DNA of 64,000 nucleotides from Heyndrickxia sporothermodurans (GTDB taxonomy: Bacteria; Bacillota; Bacilli; Bacillales; Bacillaceae_C): assembly GCA_018333075.1 (NCBI GenBank), contig BORH01000009.1, forward strand, positions 124,001 to 188,000. Reading direction: 5' to 3'. Shown piece by piece: positions 18,894-27,242 of the stretch. The position numbers and the translations under genes are program-made. Each line of letters opens with the position of its first letter. The stretch's first letter is position 1. The notes under the pieces were generated by a model. The model worked only from the letters and a program-made list of their open reading frames with translations. It ran no database searches and was not told where the DNA came from.

Positions 18894-19674
18894 TTAGGCG
18901 AAAAAGGATACCATTTGAGGCGCCTTTTTTCCAAGCACAATATTCCAATTTACCTTTTTCGTTGTAGAATGAGAAATAAGCTGACCATCATACTTGTTTA
19001 TTATTTCCTCAACTAAACCAGTCATCATATCCTGAAATGCAAATTCATCCGCAGCGTCACCAGGTACTTCCTCTAATTTAGGAGCAGCATTTTGATAAAT
19101 CAATTTTATATTACGTGCTCTTTTTTTTATTGAATTAGTCCCACTAAAATTAAAAGAGTCTTTCCATAATTGTTTTTGATCGGTTAGTAGTCTTTTTATA
19201 GAACATCATGAAGTATTGAAAAAACTTTTTGTCTTATTCTTTCTGTAATCATATCTCTTACTTCATCGTCCACAGAATTATTGTGTTTTGGATTTCAAAA
19301 AAACTGTGCTAAATGTTCTTGAAGCAGTCCTATAAAATCAGATATTGGTTTTAAGGTGTCTTAATGATTCTGATTACTCAATAAAGTCAACCTCTTGGAA
19401 AGAACGCGTACTCTAGTCCAGTGTTCTTGATGTATCCCATTTACATGCTTGAACTCCAATATTACATACCATTTTTCATGGAACTTTTTTATTGCATATT
19501 GAAGAAGAAGAAGTTTTTTTCTCTTAATGATTGCTCTAATGTAGCAATAAGGGCATAACTATAACTATCGACTAAACTTGTTAAAGCTGTTCCAATTGAT
19601 GCTTTTACATGGTTTAGTTTATCGATCCCCTTTTTTAAATTTTCACCTTTTACAGCTTCCACTAATAAAAGCAA
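18894..19674 (-). pseudogene. decayed gene, product not recognised
   Basis: Reading the minus strand, one protein-like sequence continues through about 250 codons only if frames are joined. Segment one (from about 19674) shifts frame near 19490; segment two contains an in-frame TAA near 19360 and TGA near 19290 and shifts again near 19200; segment three runs to the stop at 18894. Segment two includes KFHEKWYVILEF and DEVRDMITERIRQK, and segment three VPGDAADEFAFQDMM, which are protein-like rather than random. No start codon with a ribosome binding site is visible, and the 5' end abuts the stop of the ATP-grasp gene, so the gene is probably also truncated. I do not recognise the family. Confidence 0.65.
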
Positions 19675-19675
19675 A

Positions 19676-20449
19676 TCAGCCCTTCTTTTCTAATCTTCGT
19701 ATTTTCATAATTTGTTTCAAGAGGACTTTATTTTCAATCTCGGCAAATGCTGCGACTCCTGGATTTCTATTTATTTCATATAAGATGGGTTTTCCTTTTG
19801 GATTTATGCCAAAGTCAATGCCATATTCCTTGTTAGGAAAATGTAAGTCCATAATTTTAGCTGCTGAGATAGTAAGCTTCTCTAAATCATCAATTACTTG
19901 TTTCTTCTTTCTATCGTCCAGTTTTAAATGTATTGACAAAAGCTCATCAATCGATATGACTTTAGCACCCCTTGAGAAATTAAGAATACCACTATCGATT
20001 GTTGCTGGCGTTCCAATCTTTGCATTCATTCCACTAATTAGCCATTTTCCTTTATGTTTTTGTACATGAACCCGAATACCAAACGGCAGTCCATGACGGG
20101 TAACACTTTGAATGCCTTCCTGAATAATATATTTCCCTAACCTTCCGAATTTCTCATACGGGCGCAAGACTCGGTGAAAATCCTTAATCGTATCAACACA
20201 TTGTTTGATTGGCTTTCCTGAGATTGAAAAGCCACTAAAACAATATTTTCCATCTTTTCCTACGTAAACTTTGAAAACCCCTCTTCCTTGTCCTGATGTA
20301 TTGTGTTTAACATAGACATTGTCAAAGCGGCTGAGGAAATCTGATAGGTTTTCAATACTATATTTTTTCGTTTTTGGAATTCTATTTGCTATTAAGTGAT
20401 TTTGTTTCAAAAGTAAATTTTGATTCCATTTTCCAAAATCCCTGTTCAT
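19676..20449 (-). CDS. short YheC/YheD-type ATP-grasp protein
   Basis: Protein of 257 residues matching the ATP-grasp half of the YheC/YheD spore-coat-associated family. Visible features are an N-terminal FGKWNQNLLL, lysine and glycine-rich ATP-binding loop KHNTSGQGRGV (about 48-58), IIQEGI strand, and the metal-binding carboxylates near EYGIDFGI and YEINRNPGV at the C-terminus. It lacks the roughly 150-residue N-terminal domain of the longer homologue at 20.9 kb. ATP-grasp enzymes form amide bonds between an acylphosphate and an amine; the substrate here is unknown. The decayed gene begins right at its stop. Intact on its face. Confidence 0.75.
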   Translation of the reverse strand: MNRDFGKWNQNLLLKQNHLIANRIPKTKKYSIENLSDFLSRFDNVYVKHNTSGQGRGVFKVYVGKDGKYCFSGFSISGKPIKQCVDTIKDFHRVLRPYEKFGRLGKYIIQEGIQSVTRHGLPFGIRVHVQKHKGKWLISGMNAKIGTPATIDSGILNFSRGAKVISIDELLSIHLKLDDRKKKQVIDDLEKLTISAAKIMDLHFPNKEYGIDFGINPKGKPILYEINRNPGVAAFAEIENKVLLKQIMKIRRLEKKG

Positions 20450-20462
20450 AAAATACGCCTCA

Positions 20463-20925
20463 TTTCAGTTTATTAATTAATAACTGTAAGATTGGGGATA
20501 TAATTGCCTTCAATATTCCAGATGTCTCCCGATGTGTAATCCCAATGTCAAAGTTGATTATATTTATTTCTAAATTGTTTTCTTCAAACATTAGCCAAGT
20601 AAGTTAAGTTACCTTTAACTGTTCCAGTCGGCCTATAAATTTGACATCGTTTTTCTCCTAGACAGTACTGACAAGGACTCCGCAGGGACAAAGAACATCC
20701 ATTCATTATTCCCCCTTCAATGGGACTACTTAAATATATGGCTGTAATTAGCAAAGTGGCACTGTGATTGTCCTATTTAAATGCATATTTATACTATTTA
20801 CCCAACTTTTATAGAAAGTGTCGGAGTCGACTTTCGAAAATTAGGATTAAGCTAAGGGGAAATCGTTTATACATATCTTTTTGATTAAACATATTATGCA
20901 CAATAGCTATGTAGGGGGTGAACGT
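20463..20925. other. divergent intergenic region between the two ATP-grasp genes
   Basis: About 460 bases without a supported gene. A 43-codon minus-strand reading frame (20460-20591) ends ten bases before the short ATP-grasp start, but its sequence is not recognisable and no good ribosome binding site is seen. The stretch 20640-20710 is less AT-rich than its surroundings and may be remnant DNA. Both divergent promoters must be here. Confidence 0.4.
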
Positions 20926-22260
20926 TTGAGAAATGCTATTAAAGTAATAGCCATAAATAGTCAAAGACATTGTCTTTTTGTCCATCCTAATCAAAGTAAA
21001 TTAATAGACAAAACAACGACTATTCACTTCGGTTTTCAAAAAATAAAGGTTGCTTGCAAACAGTTAAATACGTTAAAAGAAAATGAAATCGGGTTATCCA
21101 AGACGGTTATAGACAAATTACGACTTCCTTTAGAAGCTGAATACGAACTATCCATTGAAAACAATCGAATTATCTTAGGTCCATTCATTGGGCTGTTAAT
21201 AGCAAACTACCAATCTGAACTTAAAGAAAAAGTAAAATATCTTAAGTTTATCATTCGACAATATCCGTTAGTGAGGGGAGTTATAGCAGCATTTTCATTG
21301 GAAGGTATGGATGAAAAAAATGCAAAGATAAATGGTCTTATTTACAATCCAACTTCAAGAAAATGGGAAAACAGAACTTTCCCTTTTCCTACAGTCATTA
21401 TAAAGCGAATACTCTTGTCCACAAAAAGACAAAATGATTTAAAAAACCTTTATGGTTCACGTTTTTTCAATTCAGCTTATATTAATAAATGGAAAATGTA
21501 TCAATTGCTTAGTTTAAATAAAGATTTGATTCCCCATCTACCCAAAACATACTTATATAAAAAGCCAGAAGATATCCTACATTATTTGGAAAACTTTCGA
21601 ACCATTTATGTAAAGCCATTATCAGGATTAAAGGGAATAGGTGTAGAAAAGTTTATAGCAAAGCCAAATAAATATTGTGTTAAATTTCGAATCAATAAAG
21701 AAAATAAGACAATCGATTTTTTCTCTGAAAACGAGCTACTTAATTATGTTAGAGCTAAATTTAAAAGTGAGAAGTATGTTATACAGCAAGAAATTGATTT
21801 AGAAATTGAAAAAAACCATCTCATTGATTATCGAATTGTTCTTATAAAAAACGAGAATGGACAATGGGAAGATGTTGGTATGGTAGGAAGAAGAGGTGTG
21901 GAAGGTAGTGTTGTTAGCAACCGTTCAAGTGGAGGAAAAGTAGAACGAGGAGAAACAATACTTTCATCATCTTTTAATCTAACTAATGCGGAGATGCTAA
22001 GTTATCGCCAAAAAATGTCTGAAATTGCGATTGAAGCTGCTAAAGAGTTGGATAAATATGAGAGCATCTATAAATACGGGGTTGATATCGGAATTGACCG
22101 CCATCATCACATTTGGCTAATTGAAATAAACAACCATGCCCCGAATGATGATATTTTTTCACATGTTGGCGATTATGATACGGTTTCTAAAATCAAAGAC
22201 TCAAGTATGCTTTATGCAAAATATTTGGCCGGGTTCCCGGGCAATAGGGATTCTCAATAA
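20926..22260 (+). CDS. YheC/YheD family ATP-grasp protein, full length
   Basis: Protein of about 444 residues with an N-terminal YheC/D-specific region (about 1-190) and a C-terminal ATP-grasp fold. The ATP-binding features are YVKPLSGLKGIGVEKF (about 228-243), IQQEIDLEI, and the terminal acidic pair in GVDIGID and IEINNHAPNDD. Start is TTG at 20926, chosen because GGGGGTGA lies five bases upstream; the frame is open back to 20881. In B. subtilis YheC and YheD associate with the spore coat, but the reaction is unknown. The racemase gene follows one base after its stop, so both are probably translated from one message. Confidence 0.75.
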   Translation: MRNAIKVIAINSQRHCLFVHPNQSKLIDKTTTIHFGFQKIKVACKQLNTLKENEIGLSKTVIDKLRLPLEAEYELSIENNRIILGPFIGLLIANYQSELKEKVKYLKFIIRQYPLVRGVIAAFSLEGMDEKNAKINGLIYNPTSRKWENRTFPFPTVIIKRILLSTKRQNDLKNLYGSRFFNSAYINKWKMYQLLSLNKDLIPHLPKTYLYKKPEDILHYLENFRTIYVKPLSGLKGIGVEKFIAKPNKYCVKFRINKENKTIDFFSENELLNYVRAKFKSEKYVIQQEIDLEIEKNHLIDYRIVLIKNENGQWEDVGMVGRRGVEGSVVSNRSSGGKVERGETILSSSFNLTNAEMLSYRQKMSEIAIEAAKELDKYESIYKYGVDIGIDRHHHIWLIEINNHAPNDDIFSHVGDYDTVSKIKDSSMLYAKYLAGFPGNRDSQ

Positions 22261-22261
22261 T

Positions 22262-22969
22262 ATGGTGAAGACGATTGGAATTCTTGGTGGAATGGGTCCG
22301 TATGCAACGATAGATTTATTTCAAAAGATAGTTTCTAATACACCTGCCAAGATTGAACAGGATCACCTCCAAATCATCATTTATAATAATCCAAAAATTC
22401 CTTCTAGAATGAAAGCTTTCAACAAAGGAGCCAAAAGTCCGTTACAAGAATTAATTCGATCAGCTTTTGTTTTAAAGCGTGCTGGGGCTGATTTTATAAT
22501 TATTGCCTGTAATTCAGCCCATATCTGGATAGATGAACTTAGAAGAAATGTTACTGTACCTTTTTATAGTATGATTGAAAATACAGTTCAACATTTATTG
22601 GAGTGTAATTCAAATGTAAGTGAAAAAATACTCCTTTTTGCTACTGAATCAACCATTCAGCATCAATTATATCAAAATGCATTTAAAGGCAGCACTTATA
22701 AAATTTTTTTACCAAATGAAGAGGAACAAAAGTTAGTAAACCTTGCAATTAATGATGTGAAAACAGGGAAAATTCATACAAACTCTTATATAGAGGAATT
22801 AAATCAAATGATAGAAACATATCAATCAAAAGGTATTTCAAGGATTATTGGCGGTTGTACTGAGATTCCTCTTCTTTTTCCGTACTTTGATACAGAAATA
22901 AAGCTGGTCGATCCAACTTTTTTGTTAGCCAAGTTGGCAATCAAAAAAGCAATTGAATTAAAATTGTAA
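22262..22969 (+). CDS. aspartate/glutamate racemase family protein
   Basis: Cofactor-independent amino-acid racemase fold of 235 residues. The N-terminus IGILGGMGPYAT and the two catalytic cysteines, Cys83 (ACNSAH) and Cys199 (GGCTEIPLLF), mark the aspartate racemase branch, distinct from the MurI/RacE glutamate racemases. The ATG at 22262 places the Rossmann-like start at the normal position; the frame is open further upstream inside the preceding gene. It overlaps the ATP-grasp message closely, with only one base between stop and start. The product is probably a D-amino acid (Asp or Glu) or a related racemate. Use by the neighbouring ATP-grasp enzyme is inference. Confidence 0.82.
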   Translation: MVKTIGILGGMGPYATIDLFQKIVSNTPAKIEQDHLQIIIYNNPKIPSRMKAFNKGAKSPLQELIRSAFVLKRAGADFIIIACNSAHIWIDELRRNVTVPFYSMIENTVQHLLECNSNVSEKILLFATESTIQHQLYQNAFKGSTYKIFLPNEEEQKLVNLAINDVKTGKIHTNSYIEELNQMIETYQSKGISRIIGGCTEIPLLFPYFDTEIKLVDPTFLLAKLAIKKAIELKL

Positions 22970-23009
22970 ACCACAGATCCTTCTTTACAAAATGGTTTGT
23001 GGTTTTTTC
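22968..23009 (+). terminator. terminator after the racemase gene
   Basis: AAACCACA (22968-22975) overlaps the racemase stop codon and pairs with TGTGGTTT (22998-23005), followed by TTTT. Confidence 0.75.
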
Positions 23010-23107
23010 TATCGAGAAAACAATAGAATAGTGCTAAGAAAGGAAAATATTGAAAAGTCTTTTTTAAAACACACATCCTTAAAAAGGAAGTTGTTATTTA
23101 TTAAGAA

Positions 23108-23151
23108 GGACGGGACTTGCACATCCTACTAAGGAAGATCAAGACCCGTCC
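23108..23151. terminator. hairpin between the racemase gene and rlmH
   Basis: GGACGGG-A-CTTG (23108-23119) pairs with CAAG-A-CCCGTCC (23140-23151), a GC-rich stem with one internal A/A mismatch. It sits 23 bases beyond the rlmH stop and is the likely rlmH terminator, though the T-run is poor. Confidence 0.55.
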
Positions 23152-23173
23152 CTTATCTTTTCAAAAACCACAC

Positions 23174-23653
23174 TTACTTATGATAGGGTTCACCCCTCAT
23201 AATCCGAAACGAACGATACACCTGTTCTACTAAAATAAGTCGCATCAATTGATGAGGAAATGTCATTTTGGAAAAGGATAAGCTTTCATTTGAACGCTTC
23301 ATCACTTCATCACTAAGTCCGAGTGAGCCTCCAATAACAAAAGCAATTTTACTTTTTCCATAAGTTGCGAGTTTCTCTATTCCATCTGCTAGTTCTTCAG
23401 ATGTTTTCATTTTTCCTTGAATAGCGAGAGCAATAACATGTGTATCAGGATGGATTTTTGAAAGAATCCGTTCACCTTCCTTTTGTTTTACCTGTTCCAT
23501 TTCACTCTCACTTAAAATTTCTGGTGCTTTTTCATCAGGTACTTCAATTATTTCAACCTTTGCATAAGCAGTGAGCCGTTTTAAGTATTCATCAATGCCT
23601 TGCTTTAAATATTTTTCTTTTAGCTTTCCAACAGTAATAATTGAGATATTCAC
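23174..23653 (-). CDS. rlmH: 23S rRNA pseudouridine-1915 N3-methyltransferase
   Basis: SPOUT-class methyltransferase of 159 residues that methylates pseudouridine 1915 in helix 69 of 23S rRNA on the assembled ribosome. The opening [16 protein letters not shown], the SAM-binding knot segment [13 protein letters not shown] (about 104-116) and the C-terminal [17 protein letters not shown] are typical and complete. It ends the walRKHIJ-htrC-rlmH neighbourhood conserved in Bacillus. It is separated from htrC by a 315-base spacer rich in DnaA boxes and by the htrC terminator, so it has its own promoter. Confidence 0.97.
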   Translation of the reverse strand: MNISIITVGKLKEKYLKQGIDEYLKRLTAYAKVEIIEVPDEKAPEILSESEMEQVKQKEGERILSKIHPDTHVIALAIQGKMKTSEELADGIEKLATYGKSKIAFVIGGSLGLSDEVMKRSNESLSFSKMTFPHQLMRLILVEQVYRSFRIMRGEPYHK

Positions 23654-23678
23654 AAATTACCCTCACTTTACAAACATA

Positions 23679-23890
23679 TTATCCACAGTAGTTATCCACA
23701 TATCCACATAAACTATCCACATTTTGTGTGAGAATATTAGTTCCCCACAATATATATTTTAGGATTTTTCAATATACACAGGTTGTGGATAACGTTTTTT
23801 CAACAAATATATGCTTTGCCAATAAACACTTAAAATTTAGTATAGAATGCTGAGGATACAAATTTTTATTTAATAAATACTTTATCCACA
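23679..23890. promoter_or_regulatory. DnaA-box cluster between rlmH and htrC
   Basis: Four perfect TTATCCACA boxes occur at 23679-23687, 23692-23700, 23882-23890 (plus) and 23784-23792 (minus), with near matches ATATCCACA and CTATCCACA around 23701-23721. That is far above chance for 212 bases. This is the 315-base spacer 23654-23968 and has no ORF. B. subtilis carries DnaA-box clusters outside oriC that titrate DnaA; I recall one beside yydA (rlmH), which would make this a conserved site. Confidence 0.8.
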
Positions 23891-23917
23891 ACGTATTTTA
23901 CCATTTATCATCCACTC

Positions 23918-23949
23918 AAAAAAGGAAAGCAATATTTGCTTTCCTTTTT
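23918..23949 (-). terminator. htrC terminator
   Basis: AAAAAGGAAAGCAA and TTGCTTTCCTTTTT form a perfect 14-bp stem with a three-base loop, 19 bases after the htrC stop. A T-run follows on the minus strand. Confidence 0.9.
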
Positions 23950-23968
23950 AAAGTTATTCACATGTAGA

Positions 23969-25198
23969 TTATAATCTAGATTCATTTGTTAATTTCAATG
24001 TAGCTTCCTTTTCTTTGCCTTGACGATAGAACTTGACCTTCATTGAATCACCAGGTTTTTTACTTGTATACAAATATTTTCTCAATTCAAGGATATTGTT
24101 TACTTTATGACCATCTAATTCAAAGATAACATCCATTTCTTGCATACCAGCATCTCCAGCTGGAGATCCAGGAGATACGCTTTCAATCATAATACCTTGT
24201 GTTACTCCTCTTGGAAGTCTTAATGTTTCTTGTTGGTGATAAGCAGGAATATCACTTACATTTTGTAAAGTAACTCCCATTGCTGGTCGTTTTATTTTAC
24301 CATACTTCTCTAAATCATTAATAACTGGTTCCGCTGATTTAATAGGAATCGAAAATCCAATTCCCTCTACAGCTTCCTGAGCAATTTTCATGGAATTAAT
24401 TCCTACTACTTGACCAGCGACATTTACTAATGCACCACCACTGTTACCAGGGTTGATTGCTGCATCTGTTTGTAGTACCTCTGCTTCCCAATCTTCAATT
24501 CCATCATCATTTAAGTCCATAGGTACTGTTCGATTAACTCCAGAAACAATTCCTTGTGTAACAGACCCGGCAAAATTTTCACCAAGTGGATTCCCTATTG
24601 CGATAACCGGTTCACCTAGTTTTAATTTATCGGAATCTCCAAATTGAGCAACTGTGTTAACATCTTTCCCATCGACCTCAATTACTGCTAAGTCTGTCCA
24701 AACATCACTACCTAACAATTTAGCAGATAATTTCTTACCATCAGATAAAGTAACTTCTAATTGATCTGCACCTTCTACAACATGATTATTAGTAACAATA
24801 AAGGCCTTTCCATTTTCTTTTTTGTAGATGACACCAGAACCCGATCCTGTTTCTTGAGACTGCTTTCCTTGACCGCGTTGTGTCCAAAAGTTTTGAGATT
24901 GAATATTTGCAATCCCTACAACAGCCTTTTCTGCCTTTTGAACCGCCTTAGTGACATCTGTTGTTACATCTAAGGATACTGTCTTACCTGTTACATTATT
25001 TTGACTGTTTTGCGCATTTTCAACTGTAGTTTGCTCATCCGTTTTATTAAAGACGTCACCAAGTGAAGGAAAGGCTATCATTACAAGTAATGCTCCAATA
25101 ATAACACCGATTAGACCTGAAATAAAGGATCCACCTCGACTACCCCTTGGTCGTTTGGAACGACTTTCATCATTGTCATCATAATAACCCATTATCAT
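23969..25198 (-). CDS. htrC: HtrA-like serine protease HtrC
   Basis: Membrane-anchored DegP/HtrA-type protease of 409 residues that degrades or refolds damaged envelope proteins. There is a charged N-terminus, one membrane helix (about 24-44), a trypsin-like domain with His139 (TNNHVVEG), Asp169 (WTDLAVIEV) and Ser253 (NPGNSGGAL), and one PDZ domain (about 305-400). ATG at 25198 or 25192 could be the start; AAGGAA is closer to the ideal distance for neither, so the longer form is listed. It lies downstream of walJ but beyond a strong terminator, so it is probably transcribed separately. Confidence 0.94.
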   Translation of the reverse strand: MIMGYYDDNDESRSKRPRGSRGGSFISGLIGVIIGALLVMIAFPSLGDVFNKTDEQTTVENAQNSQNNVTGKTVSLDVTTDVTKAVQKAEKAVVGIANIQSQNFWTQRGQGKQSQETGSGSGVIYKKENGKAFIVTNNHVVEGADQLEVTLSDGKKLSAKLLGSDVWTDLAVIEVDGKDVNTVAQFGDSDKLKLGEPVIAIGNPLGENFAGSVTQGIVSGVNRTVPMDLNDDGIEDWEAEVLQTDAAINPGNSGGALVNVAGQVVGINSMKIAQEAVEGIGFSIPIKSAEPVINDLEKYGKIKRPAMGVTLQNVSDIPAYHQQETLRLPRGVTQGIMIESVSPGSPAGDAGMQEMDVIFELDGHKVNNILELRKYLYTSKKPGDSMKVKFYRQGKEKEATLKLTNESRL

Positions 25199-25560
25199 CC
25201 ATTCCTTTCTTCAAAACCTCATATACTTTAGTTTGCCTTCTGTATGTCTTAATTATAATAATCAATTATTAAAATATCATTAAACCGAATTAAGAAATTA
25301 TTTTTTCATCTAAAAATTCGGTTATAAAGAAAATGATTGATAGAAACATACAGATCTTAGTAAGAAAACGTAAGCGCCTTGCTCATCGACATACATAATC
25401 TGAAAATTAGTAATAAAACATCCTTGGAAGAACCTCGACTGAAAGGAAATGCGGTGCCTAGAAGGCGAATCGGTGTTGCCTTATGTAGGAAAAGTACACT
25501 CATCGACTGCTTGCGCTTGACAGGGCATGCATTTTTCATCATTTATACTTTCTTATCTAT
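25199..25560. other. htrC-walJ spacer with a possible small interspersed repeat
   Basis: The spacer holds the htrC promoter region and, at about 25365-25525, a stretch of clearly higher GC than its surroundings. It starts GTAAGCGCCTTGCTCATCGAC and ends CATCGACTGCTTGCGCTTGAC, so its ends are related but imperfect inverted sequences. It has no credible coding frame. Such features resemble the short non-coding repeats scattered in Bacillus genomes; one copy in this window cannot prove it. Confidence 0.4.
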
Positions 25561-25592
25561 AAAAAAAGAAACCAGTGTATACACCGATTTCT
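25561..25592 (-). terminator. wal operon terminator
   Basis: On the minus strand AGAAATCGGTG pairs with CACTGGTTTCT around a TATA loop, with two wobble pairs, followed by seven T. It lies 23 bases after the walJ stop and separates the wal operon from htrC. Confidence 0.85.
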
Positions 25593-25614
25593 CTATTCTA
25601 ATAGCAACTATATT

Positions 25615-26418
25615 TTAAACGGCAGCTAAAGGTGTTGGGATTTTTGGATCGGTGTCATATAATTCAAATTGATGGCCAATCCCCATTCCTTGCAGTTCTA
25701 GTGTTTGAGCAACACTCATTCGAGCTAAATCCTTCATATTGTTATCAAGACTTAAATGGGCAAGATAAATTCTTTTTGTTGAATCACCAATGACTTCACT
25801 CATAGCAAGTGCTGCATCTTCATTGGATACATGTCCGACATCACTTAATATCCGTCTTTTTATATTCCACGGATACTTTCCCATTCGTAACATTTGAACA
25901 TCATGATTGCTTTCGAAAACAAAAACGTCTGCATTCGAAATAATCCCCTTCATTCTGTCACTAACATAACCAGTATCCGTAATGATCACAAGCTTTTTCT
26001 TACCTTCTCTAAATACATAAAACATTGGTTCTGCCGCATCATGAGAAACTCCAAAAGACTCAATATCAAGAGAATCAAATGATTTAGTCGTCTCCATTTC
26101 AAATGTGAATTTTTGATCGACTGGGACAACACCGATTAATCCGTCCATCGCTTTCCATGTCTTTTCATTTGCATAAATCGGTAAATTATACTTTCGAGCT
26201 AAAATACCTACACCTTTAATATGATCGGTATGCTCATGGGTTACAAGAATCCCATCTAATTTCTCTGGTTTGCGATCAATTTTTTGAAACAATGCTTCCA
26301 TTTGCTTGCCGCTAAATCCAGCATCTACTAAAAATGAATGTTTTTCTGTTTCAACATATAACGCATTCCCTGTACTTCCACTTGCAAGTACACTAAAATG
26401 CAAGGACATCTTCTTCAC
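25615..26418 (-). CDS. walJ: metallo-beta-lactamase fold exonuclease WalJ
   Basis: Cytoplasmic metallo-beta-lactamase-fold protein of 267 residues, formerly YycJ. The start [20 protein letters not shown] and the metal motif [10 protein letters not shown] (about 61-70), plus later SNHD and HVSNED ligand blocks, are typical. In B. subtilis it is linked to wall homeostasis and to DNA double-strand exonuclease activity. Its start overlaps walI by four bases, so translation is coupled. It is the last gene of the walRKHIJ operon. Confidence 0.94.
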   Translation of the reverse strand: MKKMSLHFSVLASGSTGNALYVETEKHSFLVDAGFSGKQMEALFQKIDRKPEKLDGILVTHEHTDHIKGVGILARKYNLPIYANEKTWKAMDGLIGVVPVDQKFTFEMETTKSFDSLDIESFGVSHDAAEPMFYVFREGKKKLVIITDTGYVSDRMKGIISNADVFVFESNHDVQMLRMGKYPWNIKRRILSDVGHVSNEDAALAMSEVIGDSTKRIYLAHLSLDNNMKDLARMSVAQTLELQGMGIGHQFELYDTDPKIPTPLAAV

Positions 26419-27242
26419 TCCAATGTAGTTTCGTTTTCGTTATCATTTTTCGGGATAACCCGACCTTCAATTGCATTTACATATAAATTATCCTTTACAC
26501 CGTCATGTTCAACTACAAAATGCCATGTAGGAACAAGCATTTGCGTCTCTGTTGGCTGTATTAAAGTGTAGTAACCTAAGTCACAGCTTAGAATAGTGCT
26601 ATTCTCTAATAACATATTTTTATCATACAGATTACCAATCGCACTAATAACCGGATAAATTTCTTTTTCACTTCTTTTTTCAATTTTTTCTAGTATCGTT
26701 TGATCGTAAGACATTATTTCGTTTTTATCATTTAAATAAAGTTGGACCTGTCCACTTTCATTTTTGAAAAACATTTTTTTCTCAAACGTTTGATAGAAGG
26801 TAATGATTCCATTCTCCTTATCATATTTCCAAAATTGATATTGATCTCCAAATAAAATATAATTTTTAAGAAAATCCTTCAAAGAATTTTCCAATTGAAT
26901 TTTATCTAAATCAGGATCTATTTTTTCACGTTTTTTAAATGAAGCAAACAACTTAGTTTTTGTTGAATTGAGTGCAACTTTTTCTTGATCCTTCAACTTT
27001 TTTGTATCCTTATCAGTAAATGTCTTTATTTTTGCACTGACATACTGACTTTTCAAAGGCTCTGCTGCCAAATTCAATTTTGAATAATCAATGTTCAAAT
27101 CCTTAAGCCGATCTTCAAGTGAAGGATCATTTAACGTTTCAATTTTGCTTGCTTCATATTGACCTGAAAATTGTACTAATAAAAAGATGTCAAGAATCAA
27201 AAAAACTATAATGAACATTGATTTCGTTTTATTCCAATCCAC
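26415..27242 (-). CDS. walI: WalK regulator WalI
   Basis: Bitopic membrane protein of 275 residues (YycI). One N-terminal helix (about 7-25, [17 protein letters not shown]) is followed by an extracytoplasmic YycH/YycI-type domain. With WalH it binds the transmembrane part of WalK and adjusts its activity. It overlaps walH by 14 bases and walJ by four. Sequence identity in this family is low, so the identification rests on position, topology and length, all of which agree. Confidence 0.92.
   Translation of the reverse strand: MDWNKTKSMFIIVFLILDIFLLVQFSGQYEASKIETLNDPSLEDRLKDLNIDYSKLNLAAEPLKSQYVSAKIKTFTDKDTKKLKDQEKVALNSTKTKLFASFKKREKIDPDLDKIQLENSLKDFLKNYILFGDQYQFWKYDKENGIITFYQTFEKKMFFKNESGQVQLYLNDKNEIMSYDQTILEKIEKRSEKEIYPVISAIGNLYDKNMLLENSTILSCDLGYYTLIQPTETQMLVPTWHFVVEHDGVKDNLYVNAIEGRVIPKNDNENETTLE

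Noticed and set aside
20460-20591. 43-codon minus-strand frame before the short ATP-grasp gene
   Set aside because: No recognisable family and no convincing ribosome binding site; it could be remnant DNA, so it is only mentioned in the spacer entry.
22230-22245. GGTTCCCGGGCAAT resembling a Noc-binding site
   Set aside because: It has several mismatches to ATTTCCCGGGAAAT and lies in coding sequence.
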